Assembly (NCBI RefSeq): GCF_001545075.1
Contig: NZ_FCOB02000001.1
Location: forward strand, 62,001 to 126,000
Direction of reading: 5' to 3'
Origin: Caballeronia ptereochthonis
GTDB lineage: Bacteria > Pseudomonadota > Gammaproteobacteria > Burkholderiales > Burkholderiaceae
Length of the DNA stretch: 64,000 nucleotides
The position numbers were made by a program, and so were the translations under genes. How positions within the stretch are numbered: the first letter of the stretch is position 1; each line of letters opens with the position of its first letter. A model generated the notes under the pieces. It ran no database searches. It was not told the DNA's origin and worked only from the letters and a program-made list of their open reading frames with translations. Shown piece by piece: positions 49,578-58,121 of this stretch.

Positions 49578-49854
49578 CCATATCACCCACGTGCATCGCT
49601 TCCGTGAAGGAGGAACGTGGCCGTGCAGAAAAGCCGGTGGCGATGGCATGCGGTTTTCTCGCAGCGGCAGAGGCGTTCTTTTGGCGAACTAGCAACGTAG
49701 CCCGTTTCCTTTTGCGCCTTCACGATGCGCTCGCGCTCGCACAACCGTCCACCGTGACGTCCGCCTGAAACGATGCTCGACGTTTGAGTGGCTCGGCAGC
49801 ACTTGCACCGCTCGAGTCGCCCTGCTCCATCCGCTCGATCAAGGGAATGACATC

Positions 49855-52089
49855 ATGACGATGGCTGATCACCTTCCGATGCGCGTACGACGCACCGGAA
49901 CATTCGCACGCTTGCCCCGCCACCCGCATATCATCACAGGCATCAGCCTCGCGCTTTTGGGTACGCCCACGTGGGCACAGTTCACATGCGTGGATTCGAG
50001 CGGTACAGCGCAGCGAGCTTCCGCCACCTACACGACCGACACCGCATGCGGCCAAGGTGCGGTGGCGAACGGTGCAGGTCCACAAACCGGCTGGGCAACG
50101 GCGTTCGGAGCCGGAGCTACGGCGAGCTATACCGGCGCTACAGCGATCGGCGCGAACGCCATCGCCGCGTACAACAACGACGTCGCCGTGGGCCCTGGTG
50201 CCAATGCGAATTCCGCGCCGAACGGCGGCGGTGCCGGCGCGGTCGCCATCGGCACAGCAGTTGCCAGCGGCGCGGCAACCGTCGCGATCGGCGGCAATGC
50301 GGACGCGATCGGTGATAGGGCCATCATGCTCGGCAACGGATCAGCCCAGGGCAACGGCGCCGTGGCGATTAATGCGTTTGCAACGGCCCGTGCATCCACG
50401 GCCCTAGGTTATCTCGCACAGGCTATGAATCCGTTCGATGTGGCGCTCGGTGCCAATGCCATCACTGCGGCGCCGGATAATGGCCCGACGACGCTTTTTG
50501 GCATCGCGGCCGCGGGCACGTCGACGGGCGTCGTGTCGGTAGGCGCCGCCAGCGGCGCCATGATCTTTCAGCGGCAGATCCAGAACGTCGCGCCAGGCGT
50601 CATCAGTGCCGGCAGCACGGATGCGATCAACGGGAGCCAGTTGTACGCCGTTGCGGGAGGCGTCGATAACCTCGGCCAATCCGTGGCGAGTGCGTTGGGA
50701 GGATCGGTGATCTACAACTGGGCCAGCGGCCAAATCACCGGCACGTCGTTCGTGATTCAGGGCACACCGTACACCACCGTCAACGATGCTTTCGGGGCGG
50801 CGGATACCGCCATCACCACGAATCACACGCAGCTCGCCGATCTCACCACCGGCATCAACAACGGCACCATCGGCCTCGTGCAGCAAGCTGGCGGCGCACC
50901 TGGCAACGGAACGCTGACACTGGGCGCGCAGACCGCCGGCACGACGGTGACTATCGCAGGGACGGCCGGCACCCGTCAGCTCACAGGTCTCTCCCCCGGC
51001 ACGGTGTCGGCCACCAGCAGTGATGCCGTGACCGGTGCGCAACTCTATGCTGCCACACAGACGGCAAGTGGCAGCTGGACGTTGGCAACGGGCGCCACCG
51101 GCAGCGGCCAGGTCGGCGGCAGCGCCGCTCAAAACATCCCAACCGGCGCGACTGTGACGGTGACGGCCGGCAACAACGTAGCCCTCACACAAAACGGCTC
51201 CGAGATCACGATTGGCACCAGCACGACGCCGACGTTCGCGGCCGTGACGACGTCGAGCCTCACACTCTCACCCGATTCTTCCGTGAACATGGGGGGCAAT
51301 GTGCTGCACAACGTCGCACCTGGCGTGGCAGCCACGGATGCGGCGACGGTCGGGCAATTGACGGCGGCCATTGGCGCTGGCAGCGCGAACGCCGTGCAGT
51401 ACGATACCGCCGCGCACAGTAGCGTCACGCTCAACCCAGATGGAGCACCGGCGAGTCTTCGCAATGTCGCGGCGGGCGCGGTGTCGGCCACCAGCACCGA
51501 CGCCGTCAATGGCAGCCAGCTTTATACAACCAATCAGGCGATGAACCAGATACGGACTGTCGCCAACAGTGCGATGACGACCGCCACCACTGCCAATACC
51601 ACCGTCAATAATGTGGTCGCGGGTCACGCCGGCCTCGTACAGACCGACGGCACCACGATCACCGTCGGCAAGAGCGATACCGCGACGCGCATCGATATCA
51701 GCGGTGCCGACGGTACGCGCACGTTAGCGGGGCTGGCGGCCGGCGTGGCCGCAAATGATGCAGCGACGGTCGGTCAGGTTTGGACGAACAGTCAGCAGGT
51801 ACTTGGTCAAGCGAATGCCTACACCGATCGGCAGTTCAGCGTGCTCGATCGGCGCCTCGATGCTCTGGGTGCAGCAGCGATGGCTGCGACGTCATTGATT
51901 CCCAATGCGCGCGCCGAGGGGAAATTTCAGGGCGCTGCTGCAGCGGGCACCTACGGCGGCGCCACGGCGCTAGCCGTGGGCGCCAACTACTGGGTCTCGA
52001 ATCGCCTGCTACTGAATGCGCATATTTCCCAGGGAGTTGGCGATGGCGCAAGGACGGGCGCATCGGTTGGAGCCACCATCGGCTTTTGA
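49855..52089 (+). CDS. YadA-like trimeric autotransporter adhesin
   Basis: 744 aa. The signal peptide is long (to about TWAQF, residue 42). The head (about 65-215) contains many YadA-type repeats such as AVAIGTAVASGAATVAIGG. Repeated neck/connector units follow: NVAPGVISAGSTDAINGSQLY, LSPGTVSATSSDAVTGAQLY and NVAAGAVSATSTDAVNGSQLY. The membrane anchor is the last 70 residues, ending VGATIGF with a terminal Phe. A surface-exposed adhesin that forms trimers through its own barrel. No regulatory sites seen. It lies immediately right of the ICE remnant and is probably chromosomal. Confidence 0.92.
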   Translation: MTMADHLPMRVRRTGTFARLPRHPHIITGISLALLGTPTWAQFTCVDSSGTAQRASATYTTDTACGQGAVANGAGPQTGWATAFGAGATASYTGATAIGANAIAAYNNDVAVGPGANANSAPNGGGAGAVAIGTAVASGAATVAIGGNADAIGDRAIMLGNGSAQGNGAVAINAFATARASTALGYLAQAMNPFDVALGANAITAAPDNGPTTLFGIAAAGTSTGVVSVGAASGAMIFQRQIQNVAPGVISAGSTDAINGSQLYAVAGGVDNLGQSVASALGGSVIYNWASGQITGTSFVIQGTPYTTVNDAFGAADTAITTNHTQLADLTTGINNGTIGLVQQAGGAPGNGTLTLGAQTAGTTVTIAGTAGTRQLTGLSPGTVSATSSDAVTGAQLYAATQTASGSWTLATGATGSGQVGGSAAQNIPTGATVTVTAGNNVALTQNGSEITIGTSTTPTFAAVTTSSLTLSPDSSVNMGGNVLHNVAPGVAATDAATVGQLTAAIGAGSANAVQYDTAAHSSVTLNPDGAPASLRNVAAGAVSATSTDAVNGSQLYTTNQAMNQIRTVANSAMTTATTANTTVNNVVAGHAGLVQTDGTTITVGKSDTATRIDISGADGTRTLAGLAAGVAANDAATVGQVWTNSQQVLGQANAYTDRQFSVLDRRLDALGAAAMAATSLIPNARAEGKFQGAAAAGTYGGATALAVGANYWVSNRLLLNAHISQGVGDGARTGASVGATIGF

Positions 52090-52533
52090 CACCCTACTCA
52101 AAGGAGTTTTTCGAGTTGACCACGGCACGCCTCCGCTCAGGCCCAATTTTACGAGCATCATCTGCTCGTCCTTGTGAAGCGGCGCGTTGGCATTGCCAGT
52201 AACCTCACGACTTTTTAGTCCCCCGATTGCCCATCTCAGTCACTCGCCATACTTGAACCCATATCTGATTGAGCGATTCTTTAAAAGCGAGGCCATTACG
52301 TCAGACCACTGCTCGATGGCTTGCTCGCGTGACGTCGAGGTCTGCGATAGTAACGGGCGATTTTTATCGCTCATCGCTTTGCTTGTGGAATGTGTCTACT
52401 TGGCATCAGGTGGAATGAGTGGCATGTCGCTGTAAGTCACGACGCCCAAACGAGCAAGCTTCGCTTGCTCGTCCCGCTTAGCGGTGTGCTGGCATCAAGA
52501 GTGCGCTTAACGGAACTCCAGTAGTCCGCTTAC
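52090..52533. other. Intergenic region between adhesin and RHS locus
   Basis: No supported gene in 444 bp. An 82-codon plus-strand frame (52187-52435) starts in a poor context and shows no domain. A perfect hairpin at 52450-52472 is the only structure. Confidence 0.5.
52450..52472 (-). terminator. Hairpin, probable end of the RHS transcript
   Basis: ACGAGCAAGC (52450-52459)-TTC-GCTTGCTCGT (52463-52472) is a perfect 10-bp stem. On the minus strand it is followed by TTTG, a weak T run. It lies 61 bp downstream of the small membrane-protein gene. Confidence 0.45.
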
Positions 52534-52701
52534 TCAGCTGTCCTTCTTTCGATCTTCCCATTCCGCGATCAATCCATTCAGCAAAAGTGACGCCGCAGCC
52601 AGCCCTAGCGCAATCCAAAAATTCATGCCAAGGAGATATCTAGCAACAACGCCAACAACACAACAGATAAGGGCAAATACGATGAAATGTCGAATGCTCA
52701 T
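52534..52701 (-). CDS. 55-aa two-helix membrane protein, possible RHS immunity protein
   Basis: Starts ATG 52701 inside the RHS stop (ATGA overlap), stop TGA at 52534-52536. The sequence begins MSIRHFIVFALICCVVGVVA (first membrane helix), then a second hydrophobic helix from about 27 to 46 and a charged end WEDRKKDS. Translational coupling to the RHS gene and position directly after its variable tip are what is expected of an immunity partner. Small membrane immunities exist for membrane-acting toxins. No homology is known to me, so the role is inferred from place only. Confidence 0.65.
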   Translation of the reverse strand: MSIRHFIVFALICCVVGVVARYLLGMNFWIALGLAAASLLLNGLIAEWEDRKKDS

Positions 52702-55700
52702 TTGCAGCCACACCCCGTACCATTAATGTCCAAATTAGAAAAATAGCCAGCTACAGCATCAGCGGCGGGCGCATTAAACAACGTAGACGTGCGGCCTGCC
52801 GCAGCTTGCACAGCCTCATCAGTTCCATATTTACCCAGCATTTGCTCATAGGTATATGCACGATAGCTTGTAGCGATGCCGCCGCGGAAAACAGCCTTCA
52901 ACGCATTGCGTCCAGCACTGGCTGCTAGACCGTCAACTGCCACCTTCGAGATTACTTTAGCCGAGGCCGCATAACCAAGACGCCCTACTCCAACAAACAG
53001 GGAAGCGTACCCGCCGTATTTGTACGCCTCAGAACAACGATCTGGACCAGCAATATCGTATTCAGCCCGAAGCAATGGACCGATGCCAAAAGAAAGATCA
53101 TCGGCCATGCCAAGGGCAAAATTATAAATAGGGGTGGGGATTGCTGGAGGAAGCCACAGGCCATAGGGATCGTTGTAATCCAAAGGATCTGCACCGGCGT
53201 AACCATAAAACGTGAGCTGCCCGCCTAGGAACTCCGCAGGATCTTCACTGATATATCCGCCCATCATCGGGCTGTAATATCGCGCGCGGTAGTAGTAGAG
53301 CGCCGACGTATCGGCTTCGCGGCCGGTGAACTGGTACGGGTTCGTGAATCCCGTCGTCGTATCATTCGGCGTGACGTTGCCGTACGGGTCGTAGCTGTAT
53401 TGCTGTTTGATCGCCCCCATCGAATCAGTCAACGCAATCGTGGTGTTGAGCAGGTCCGCTAGGAAGTACGTTCGCCCAGTCACGTCGTTTCGCGCAAATC
53501 GCTCATCAACGCCGAGCCCCACCAGAATCGGATTGATCGCGCTCCCTTGCGTTTCTTGCACGGCGTTATTGCCGTCATACAGGAACTGTGTTGCCGTTCC
53601 TTGCATCGTCTTGCTGATACGACGGCCTAACGCGTCATAGCTGAAGCTCAGTCGTGCGGTTCCACCCTGGCTGATCTGCGTTAACTGATTGCGCGCGTTC
53701 CACGTATAGGTGTTCGTGCCGTCACTGGTCAGGTTGCCGTTCGCATCGTACGTCAGCGCCTGACCGCTGAAGCTCGTCTCCCGATCATTAAGGTCGAACG
53801 TCGCCGGCTGCGTGGTGGCGGTCGGCAGCACGTCCGTCGCAAACGTGCCGCTCTTGCTGATGATCCGGCCATCGGCATCGTAGCCGTATGTCAGGTTGCC
53901 TAGGCTGGTGCCGTTGTTCTGGTTATACGTGAGCCCGGCTAACTCACTGGCATTGTCATAGCCGTAGTTGACAGTGATACCGTTGGGCAGCGTCAGCGTG
54001 GTGCGGCGATTATCGGCGTCGTACGCCAGTTGCACCGTTTCGCTGCCTTGGGTGATACCGGTCAAGCGATTGGCGTTGTCGTAGGTGTAAGTGGCGGTCG
54101 CCTGCGCAGCCGCCGTCATGCCGGTGCGTCGGCCGGCCGCATCGTACGTGTAGCTGAGACTACCTTGCGCGCTGCTGGTGCCGGTGACGCGGTCCAAGTC
54201 GTCGTAGCCCCAACTCAAGGTGCCGCTGGCGGAGTCCACGAGGCTAGTCAGGCGGTTGCCAGCATCGTAGTTGGCTTGGGTGCCGGAGCCGTCGGCGTAG
54301 GACACCAGGCTGCGCCGGTTGAGCGCGTCGTAGCTGATTTCCGTGATCTGCCCTTTGCGGTCGGTGTGGGTGAGCACCTGGCCCAGGCCGCTATACGCCC
54401 ACGATTCGCTTTGGTTCATCGCATCCGTGCGGGTGATCAGCCGGTTGCGGTTGTCGTAGACGTAGGTAATGACGCCGGTGTTGGGCAGCGCCACGCTCGT
54501 GAGGTTGCCGTTGCCGTCGTAGTTGAGCGTGGTGGTCTGGTTGAGCGCGTCCGTAGCCGACACTACACGGTCATTGGTGTCGTAGGCGACCAACGTTACA
54601 TTGCCCAGAGGATCGCGCGTCGCGGTGCGGCGACCGAGCGTATCGGTCACATAATGGATGCTTCGGCCCAAAGGGTCGGTGATGCGGCTCAAGTCGTAAC
54701 CGTTGTAACCAAAGCTCACTTTGTTACCCAATGCGTCGGTCGCCGCGCGAGGCTGGCCAGCGGTATTGCAGGTAATTGTGCTCGCGTGGTTGAGCGGGTC
54801 AGTGACTTGCGTGAGGCAGCCGTTGGTGTAGCCAAACTGCGTGACGTGACCCAGCGGATCGGTGACCGAGGCCAGTTGGTTGTAGTCGGTGGTGTAGGTT
54901 AATTGCGTCGTCACGGCATTCGTCGTCCCGGCTAAACGCGTCACACTGGTAACGTTGCCGAGTGCATCGTAGCTATAGGCCGTTTTTCGGCCCAGCGCAT
55001 CGGTTTCGCTATCGACGAGACCGGACGCCTCACGGACGTAGGTGGTGGTTTGCGCCAAGGCGGTGCCATAGGCATAAGTGTCCGTTGCGGTGTAACCACT
55101 GACCGGATCGAAGGTGACGTTTTCGTTGTTGCCGTTGGGGTCCGTGATGGTGGCCGCGGTCACGTTGTTATGGGTGTCCGTCGTGTACACAAATTGGTAG
55201 GCCGTATGATCCGCATACGTCTGCATGCTTACACGGCCGTTGGCGTCGTAGACGTTCGTCACCCACGCATTGCCGCGCCGATCCTGCATGGTCAGCATGC
55301 GTTTGTTACTGTCGTAGGTGTATTTCTCGCTAGTTTTATCAGGAAAATCCACCTCGGCCAACGTGCCGGTACTGTTATAGCGGTAGCTGATGGCACGACC
55401 GCTATTATCGGTGGCGGTGCTGATGCGGTTGCCGCTGTCGTAGTTGAGCGTGATGCTGCGGCCACTGGGCGATATCAGTTGATCGACCAGACCACCGTTG
55501 TAGTTCAAGGTCAGCGCGTTGCCGAAGCGGTCTTTTATCCATAGCAATTGATTGGGCACCTCGGACTGAAAGCCCATGGTGGTGCCGTCTTTCAGGGTAA
55601 TGATCCAGATTTCGCTAGGACTGTTGAAGAACTGCAGCGTTGCGCCGTAGAAGGCCGAGTCGGTACCGGTGTGTTCCCATACAGTGCCGGCTAACGGCCA

Positions 55701-58019
55701 GGTGGTCTGTGTGCCAGCCACGATATTGAAGACGAGGCCCTCGCCACTGGCCAAGACCAATTGCAGCGTGTTGAACGAGCTATCCGCACTGTACAGGTGC
55801 ATACCAAAGAACGCATTGGCGCCAATGCCGAACACATGCGAATTGCTGTCCGCCGAGGAATACTTGCGGTCCAGCGACAAGGGCATGATGTCATTGACCT
55901 TCAAGTCGTTCCACGTGTTGTAGAACGCACCGGTTTGCACGTCGATAGGTTCTGCGACTGCTTTGTTGTTGGGCTTTTGCGTGGTGGGCGGATTGGCATT
56001 GCCTGCCGACACACCTGCGCCCATCGCCCATACGAGAGCGACGCCGGGATCCGGTGCCATATGCAAACCGTCCCGCGTCACATGGCCGCCGCCGTACATC
56101 CTCCATCCATCCTGCGCACTGTAGACCCAGAAATTACCAGGGGTATTGGGTTTGTCATGGCCATAGTTGGGATAGACCACGCGCATGCCTTTGGCCGCAT
56201 CTGGCGTTAGGCCCTGTACCACCGCATCGCCCGGCTGGATGGTGAAGTACATCGGGAAGTTGTCAGGCAGCGGGAAGGGAGCGTGGTCGACGGGTGTGGG
56301 CACAATGGCGACATGCGTAAGGACATGGCCATCTTTGTCTTTGAACACCGCTCCGGCGGGGATGCGCAGCTCCAGGCCGGGCATGTCCGGATGTTGCAAT
56401 ACCACTTCGCGCGTGGTTGGTGACGGCAGAGTGATCTCATCGCGCGGCAAGATACGCGGCAAGTACATCACGTACGGCATGTGCGTGATGGCCTTGGCTT
56501 TGACATCTGCACCCACGAGAAACCGGCCATAGTGCACGTCGTCGTGACTGGCAGGAGCGCCATCGACGAAGACATGCTCGCGACCTTCATGCAGTCCCTT
56601 GAGCACAAACACGCCACGCGCATCGGTGTAGACCGTCTCATCACCGACGCTTATGGCCACATGAGCGACGGGCTTTTCATCGATCTGACGAACCTGTCCA
56701 ATCAGCACAGTGTCGTCCTTGCTCAAACGCGCCTCCAAGGCACGGGTGTCGGGGAGGCTTTGATGGGCGGCATATAAGCGCCAGTGGTCGCCGGTGGACG
56801 TGGGCGCGTTATTCTGGCCTGGATAAAACGCGCCATCGCGCACATAGCCGTGAGCGCGACAGAGTTGATCGTCGTGTAGCGTGCAAGACTGCACGCCACC
56901 ACCGGCCATCAGAGACAACGGCGGTTCATTGCTCTCATATGAAGTTGGCAGCGTTGGCGACGGCATGGCACCCTGCCCGGCCATCACCACACCCGTGGCA
57001 ACATGGCGTGCGGTGGTGAAACCGACCGCCGTATAAGGCACGAGATGACCGCTCGCGGTCTGCAACCCTTTGACGAAGAGTGTATAGCGTGACCCTGGAT
57101 AGAGATCATCGGGCAATTGCACGAAGGCTTGACGACCCTCATTAGTCGCAACCACGTGAATCGGCACCGCACCTTCCGGACCGATCAGGGTGACGGTTTT
57201 GGGATCGAGCGTGCGCACGTCCATGGCCGTGCCAAAGCGCAGGTTTAATGGCCCCTGCAACGGTGCCGATTTCACGTCGACGTCCGGCAGTGCTGCGATC
57301 AGCGGCGCCGAAGTTCGAGTAGCGGCAACGGCGCTTAGGCGTTGTGTATGCAGATCGAAGCGTTCCGCCACAGCCACCGGCAAACCGCGTGCATCCACAC
57401 CGCCTTCCAAGCGAATCGAGCCATCGGGTTGCAGGTCAGCATCGCCGTCGATACGTGGGATTGAGGCATCATGCACCACCGCGACTTGATGCGATTGAGG
57501 TGCCCATACCAACGCCTCGGTCGCCGGCCTGCCATCGGCGGACCAGCCACCGGTCATCAACAAGGACCCATTGCTCAATACCGTGAGGCTGTGACCGGCC
57601 CGGGCAGGCAAACCCAAAAGACCGGTCGGCACGAATCGCTCTCTGCGGGGATCGAACCATTCGCCGGTGTCCAGCACATGGCCCTTAGCATCAATGCCCC
57701 CCCAAAACAGCACTTGGCCGCCAGGCATCACAGTGACGGAGGCGAAGCGCCGAGTTTCAGGTAACGGCAGGCGCTTACGACCCGTTTTGTCGCTGATGTA
57801 GGCAGTACCTTCAGTCCCGGCAACATTGAGCATACGCCCATCCGGTAGCAGGACGCGGCTGGTTTCAGCACTATCCGGCACGGCGTAAAGATGGCCGTTG
57901 ATGATCACGTGTTCCGGCGACTTTGCTGCAGGCAGCGATAGCGCAGCGGTTGTGAGCAGGCCGAACGTCACCGCTGCAAATACGGTCGCACGACCGATCG
58001 TCATCCCTTTCACATTCAT
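52698..58019 (-). CDS. Large secreted RHS/YD-repeat protein with polymorphic C-terminal tip
   Basis: 1773 aa from ATG 58019. A signal peptide (about 1-32) precedes Kelch-like repeats (about 50-240; GGIDAKGHVLDTGEWFDPRRERFV and LLMTGGWSADGRPATEALVW). Ig-like and carboxypeptidase-regulatory-like parts and the DUF6531-type entry IDVQTGAFYNTWNDLKVNDIMPLSLDRKYSS (about 680-720) follow, and then many YD repeats. The RHS core ends in YYYRARYYSPMMGGYISEDP (about 1575-1600). The variable tip of about 170 residues has hydrophobic stretches and ends in CGCK; no toxin family recognised. It has its own signal peptide rather than a T6SS PAAR domain. It overlaps a 34-codon frame upstream and a 55-aa membrane-protein gene downstream. 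Confidence 0.92.
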   Translation of the reverse strand: MNVKGMTIGRATVFAAVTFGLLTTAALSLPAAKSPEHVIINGHLYAVPDSAETSRVLLPDGRMLNVAGTEGTAYISDKTGRKRLPLPETRRFASVTVMPGGQVLFWGGIDAKGHVLDTGEWFDPRRERFVPTGLLGLPARAGHSLTVLSNGSLLMTGGWSADGRPATEALVWAPQSHQVAVVHDASIPRIDGDADLQPDGSIRLEGGVDARGLPVAVAERFDLHTQRLSAVAATRTSAPLIAALPDVDVKSAPLQGPLNLRFGTAMDVRTLDPKTVTLIGPEGAVPIHVVATNEGRQAFVQLPDDLYPGSRYTLFVKGLQTASGHLVPYTAVGFTTARHVATGVVMAGQGAMPSPTLPTSYESNEPPLSLMAGGGVQSCTLHDDQLCRAHGYVRDGAFYPGQNNAPTSTGDHWRLYAAHQSLPDTRALEARLSKDDTVLIGQVRQIDEKPVAHVAISVGDETVYTDARGVFVLKGLHEGREHVFVDGAPASHDDVHYGRFLVGADVKAKAITHMPYVMYLPRILPRDEITLPSPTTREVVLQHPDMPGLELRIPAGAVFKDKDGHVLTHVAIVPTPVDHAPFPLPDNFPMYFTIQPGDAVVQGLTPDAAKGMRVVYPNYGHDKPNTPGNFWVYSAQDGWRMYGGGHVTRDGLHMAPDPGVALVWAMGAGVSAGNANPPTTQKPNNKAVAEPIDVQTGAFYNTWNDLKVNDIMPLSLDRKYSSADSNSHVFGIGANAFFGMHLYSADSSFNTLQLVLASGEGLVFNIVAGTQTTWPLAGTVWEHTGTDSAFYGATLQFFNSPSEIWIITLKDGTTMGFQSEVPNQLLWIKDRFGNALTLNYNGGLVDQLISPSGRSITLNYDSGNRISTATDNSGRAISYRYNSTGTLAEVDFPDKTSEKYTYDSNKRMLTMQDRRGNAWVTNVYDANGRVSMQTYADHTAYQFVYTTDTHNNVTAATITDPNGNNENVTFDPVSGYTATDTYAYGTALAQTTTYVREASGLVDSETDALGRKTAYSYDALGNVTSVTRLAGTTNAVTTQLTYTTDYNQLASVTDPLGHVTQFGYTNGCLTQVTDPLNHASTITCNTAGQPRAATDALGNKVSFGYNGYDLSRITDPLGRSIHYVTDTLGRRTATRDPLGNVTLVAYDTNDRVVSATDALNQTTTLNYDGNGNLTSVALPNTGVITYVYDNRNRLITRTDAMNQSESWAYSGLGQVLTHTDRKGQITEISYDALNRRSLVSYADGSGTQANYDAGNRLTSLVDSASGTLSWGYDDLDRVTGTSSAQGSLSYTYDAAGRRTGMTAAAQATATYTYDNANRLTGITQGSETVQLAYDADNRRTTLTLPNGITVNYGYDNASELAGLTYNQNNGTSLGNLTYGYDADGRIISKSGTFATDVLPTATTQPATFDLNDRETSFSGQALTYDANGNLTSDGTNTYTWNARNQLTQISQGGTARLSFSYDALGRRISKTMQGTATQFLYDGNNAVQETQGSAINPILVGLGVDERFARNDVTGRTYFLADLLNTTIALTDSMGAIKQQYSYDPYGNVTPNDTTTGFTNPYQFTGREADTSALYYYRARYYSPMMGGYISEDPAEFLGGQLTFYGYAGADPLDYNDPYGLWLPPAIPTPIYNFALGMADDLSFGIGPLLRAEYDIAGPDRCSEAYKYGGYASLFVGVGRLGYAASAKVISKVAVDGLAASAGRNALKAVFRGGIATSYRAYTYEQMLGKYGTDEAVQAAAGRTSTLFNAPAADAVAGYFSNLDINGTGCGCK

Positions 58020-58120
58020 TGCCGAATCCTCAGGCCTGTCATCGTGTACAGCGACATAAACGTATCCATGCCCTCGTAAAAGCTACTTTCCATCGTGGTG
58101 CCTTCCATCTGCTGGCTCAT
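58016..58120 (-). CDS. Possible 34-aa peptide coupled to the RHS gene
   Basis: An ATG at 58120, one base after the stop of the upstream 905-aa gene, opens a 34-codon frame (MSQQMEGTTMESSFYEGMDT and 14 more residues). Its TGA overlaps the RHS start (ATGA). It has no ribosome-binding site of its own. It could be a real micro-protein or simply a coupling leader that carries ribosomes to the RHS start. Confidence 0.4.
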   Translation of the reverse strand: MSQQMEGTTMESSFYEGMDTFMSLYTMTGLRIRQ

Positions 58121-58121
58121 A

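Noticed and set aside
52187..52435. 82-codon plus-strand frame between adhesin and RHS locus
   Set aside because: No domain, no ribosome-binding site, and it overlaps no conserved pattern that I recognise.
54030..54902. 290-codon plus-strand frame opposite the RHS repeats
   Set aside because: Antisense to YD repeats; its valine/glycine/arginine repetition is the mirror of the repeat, not a protein family.
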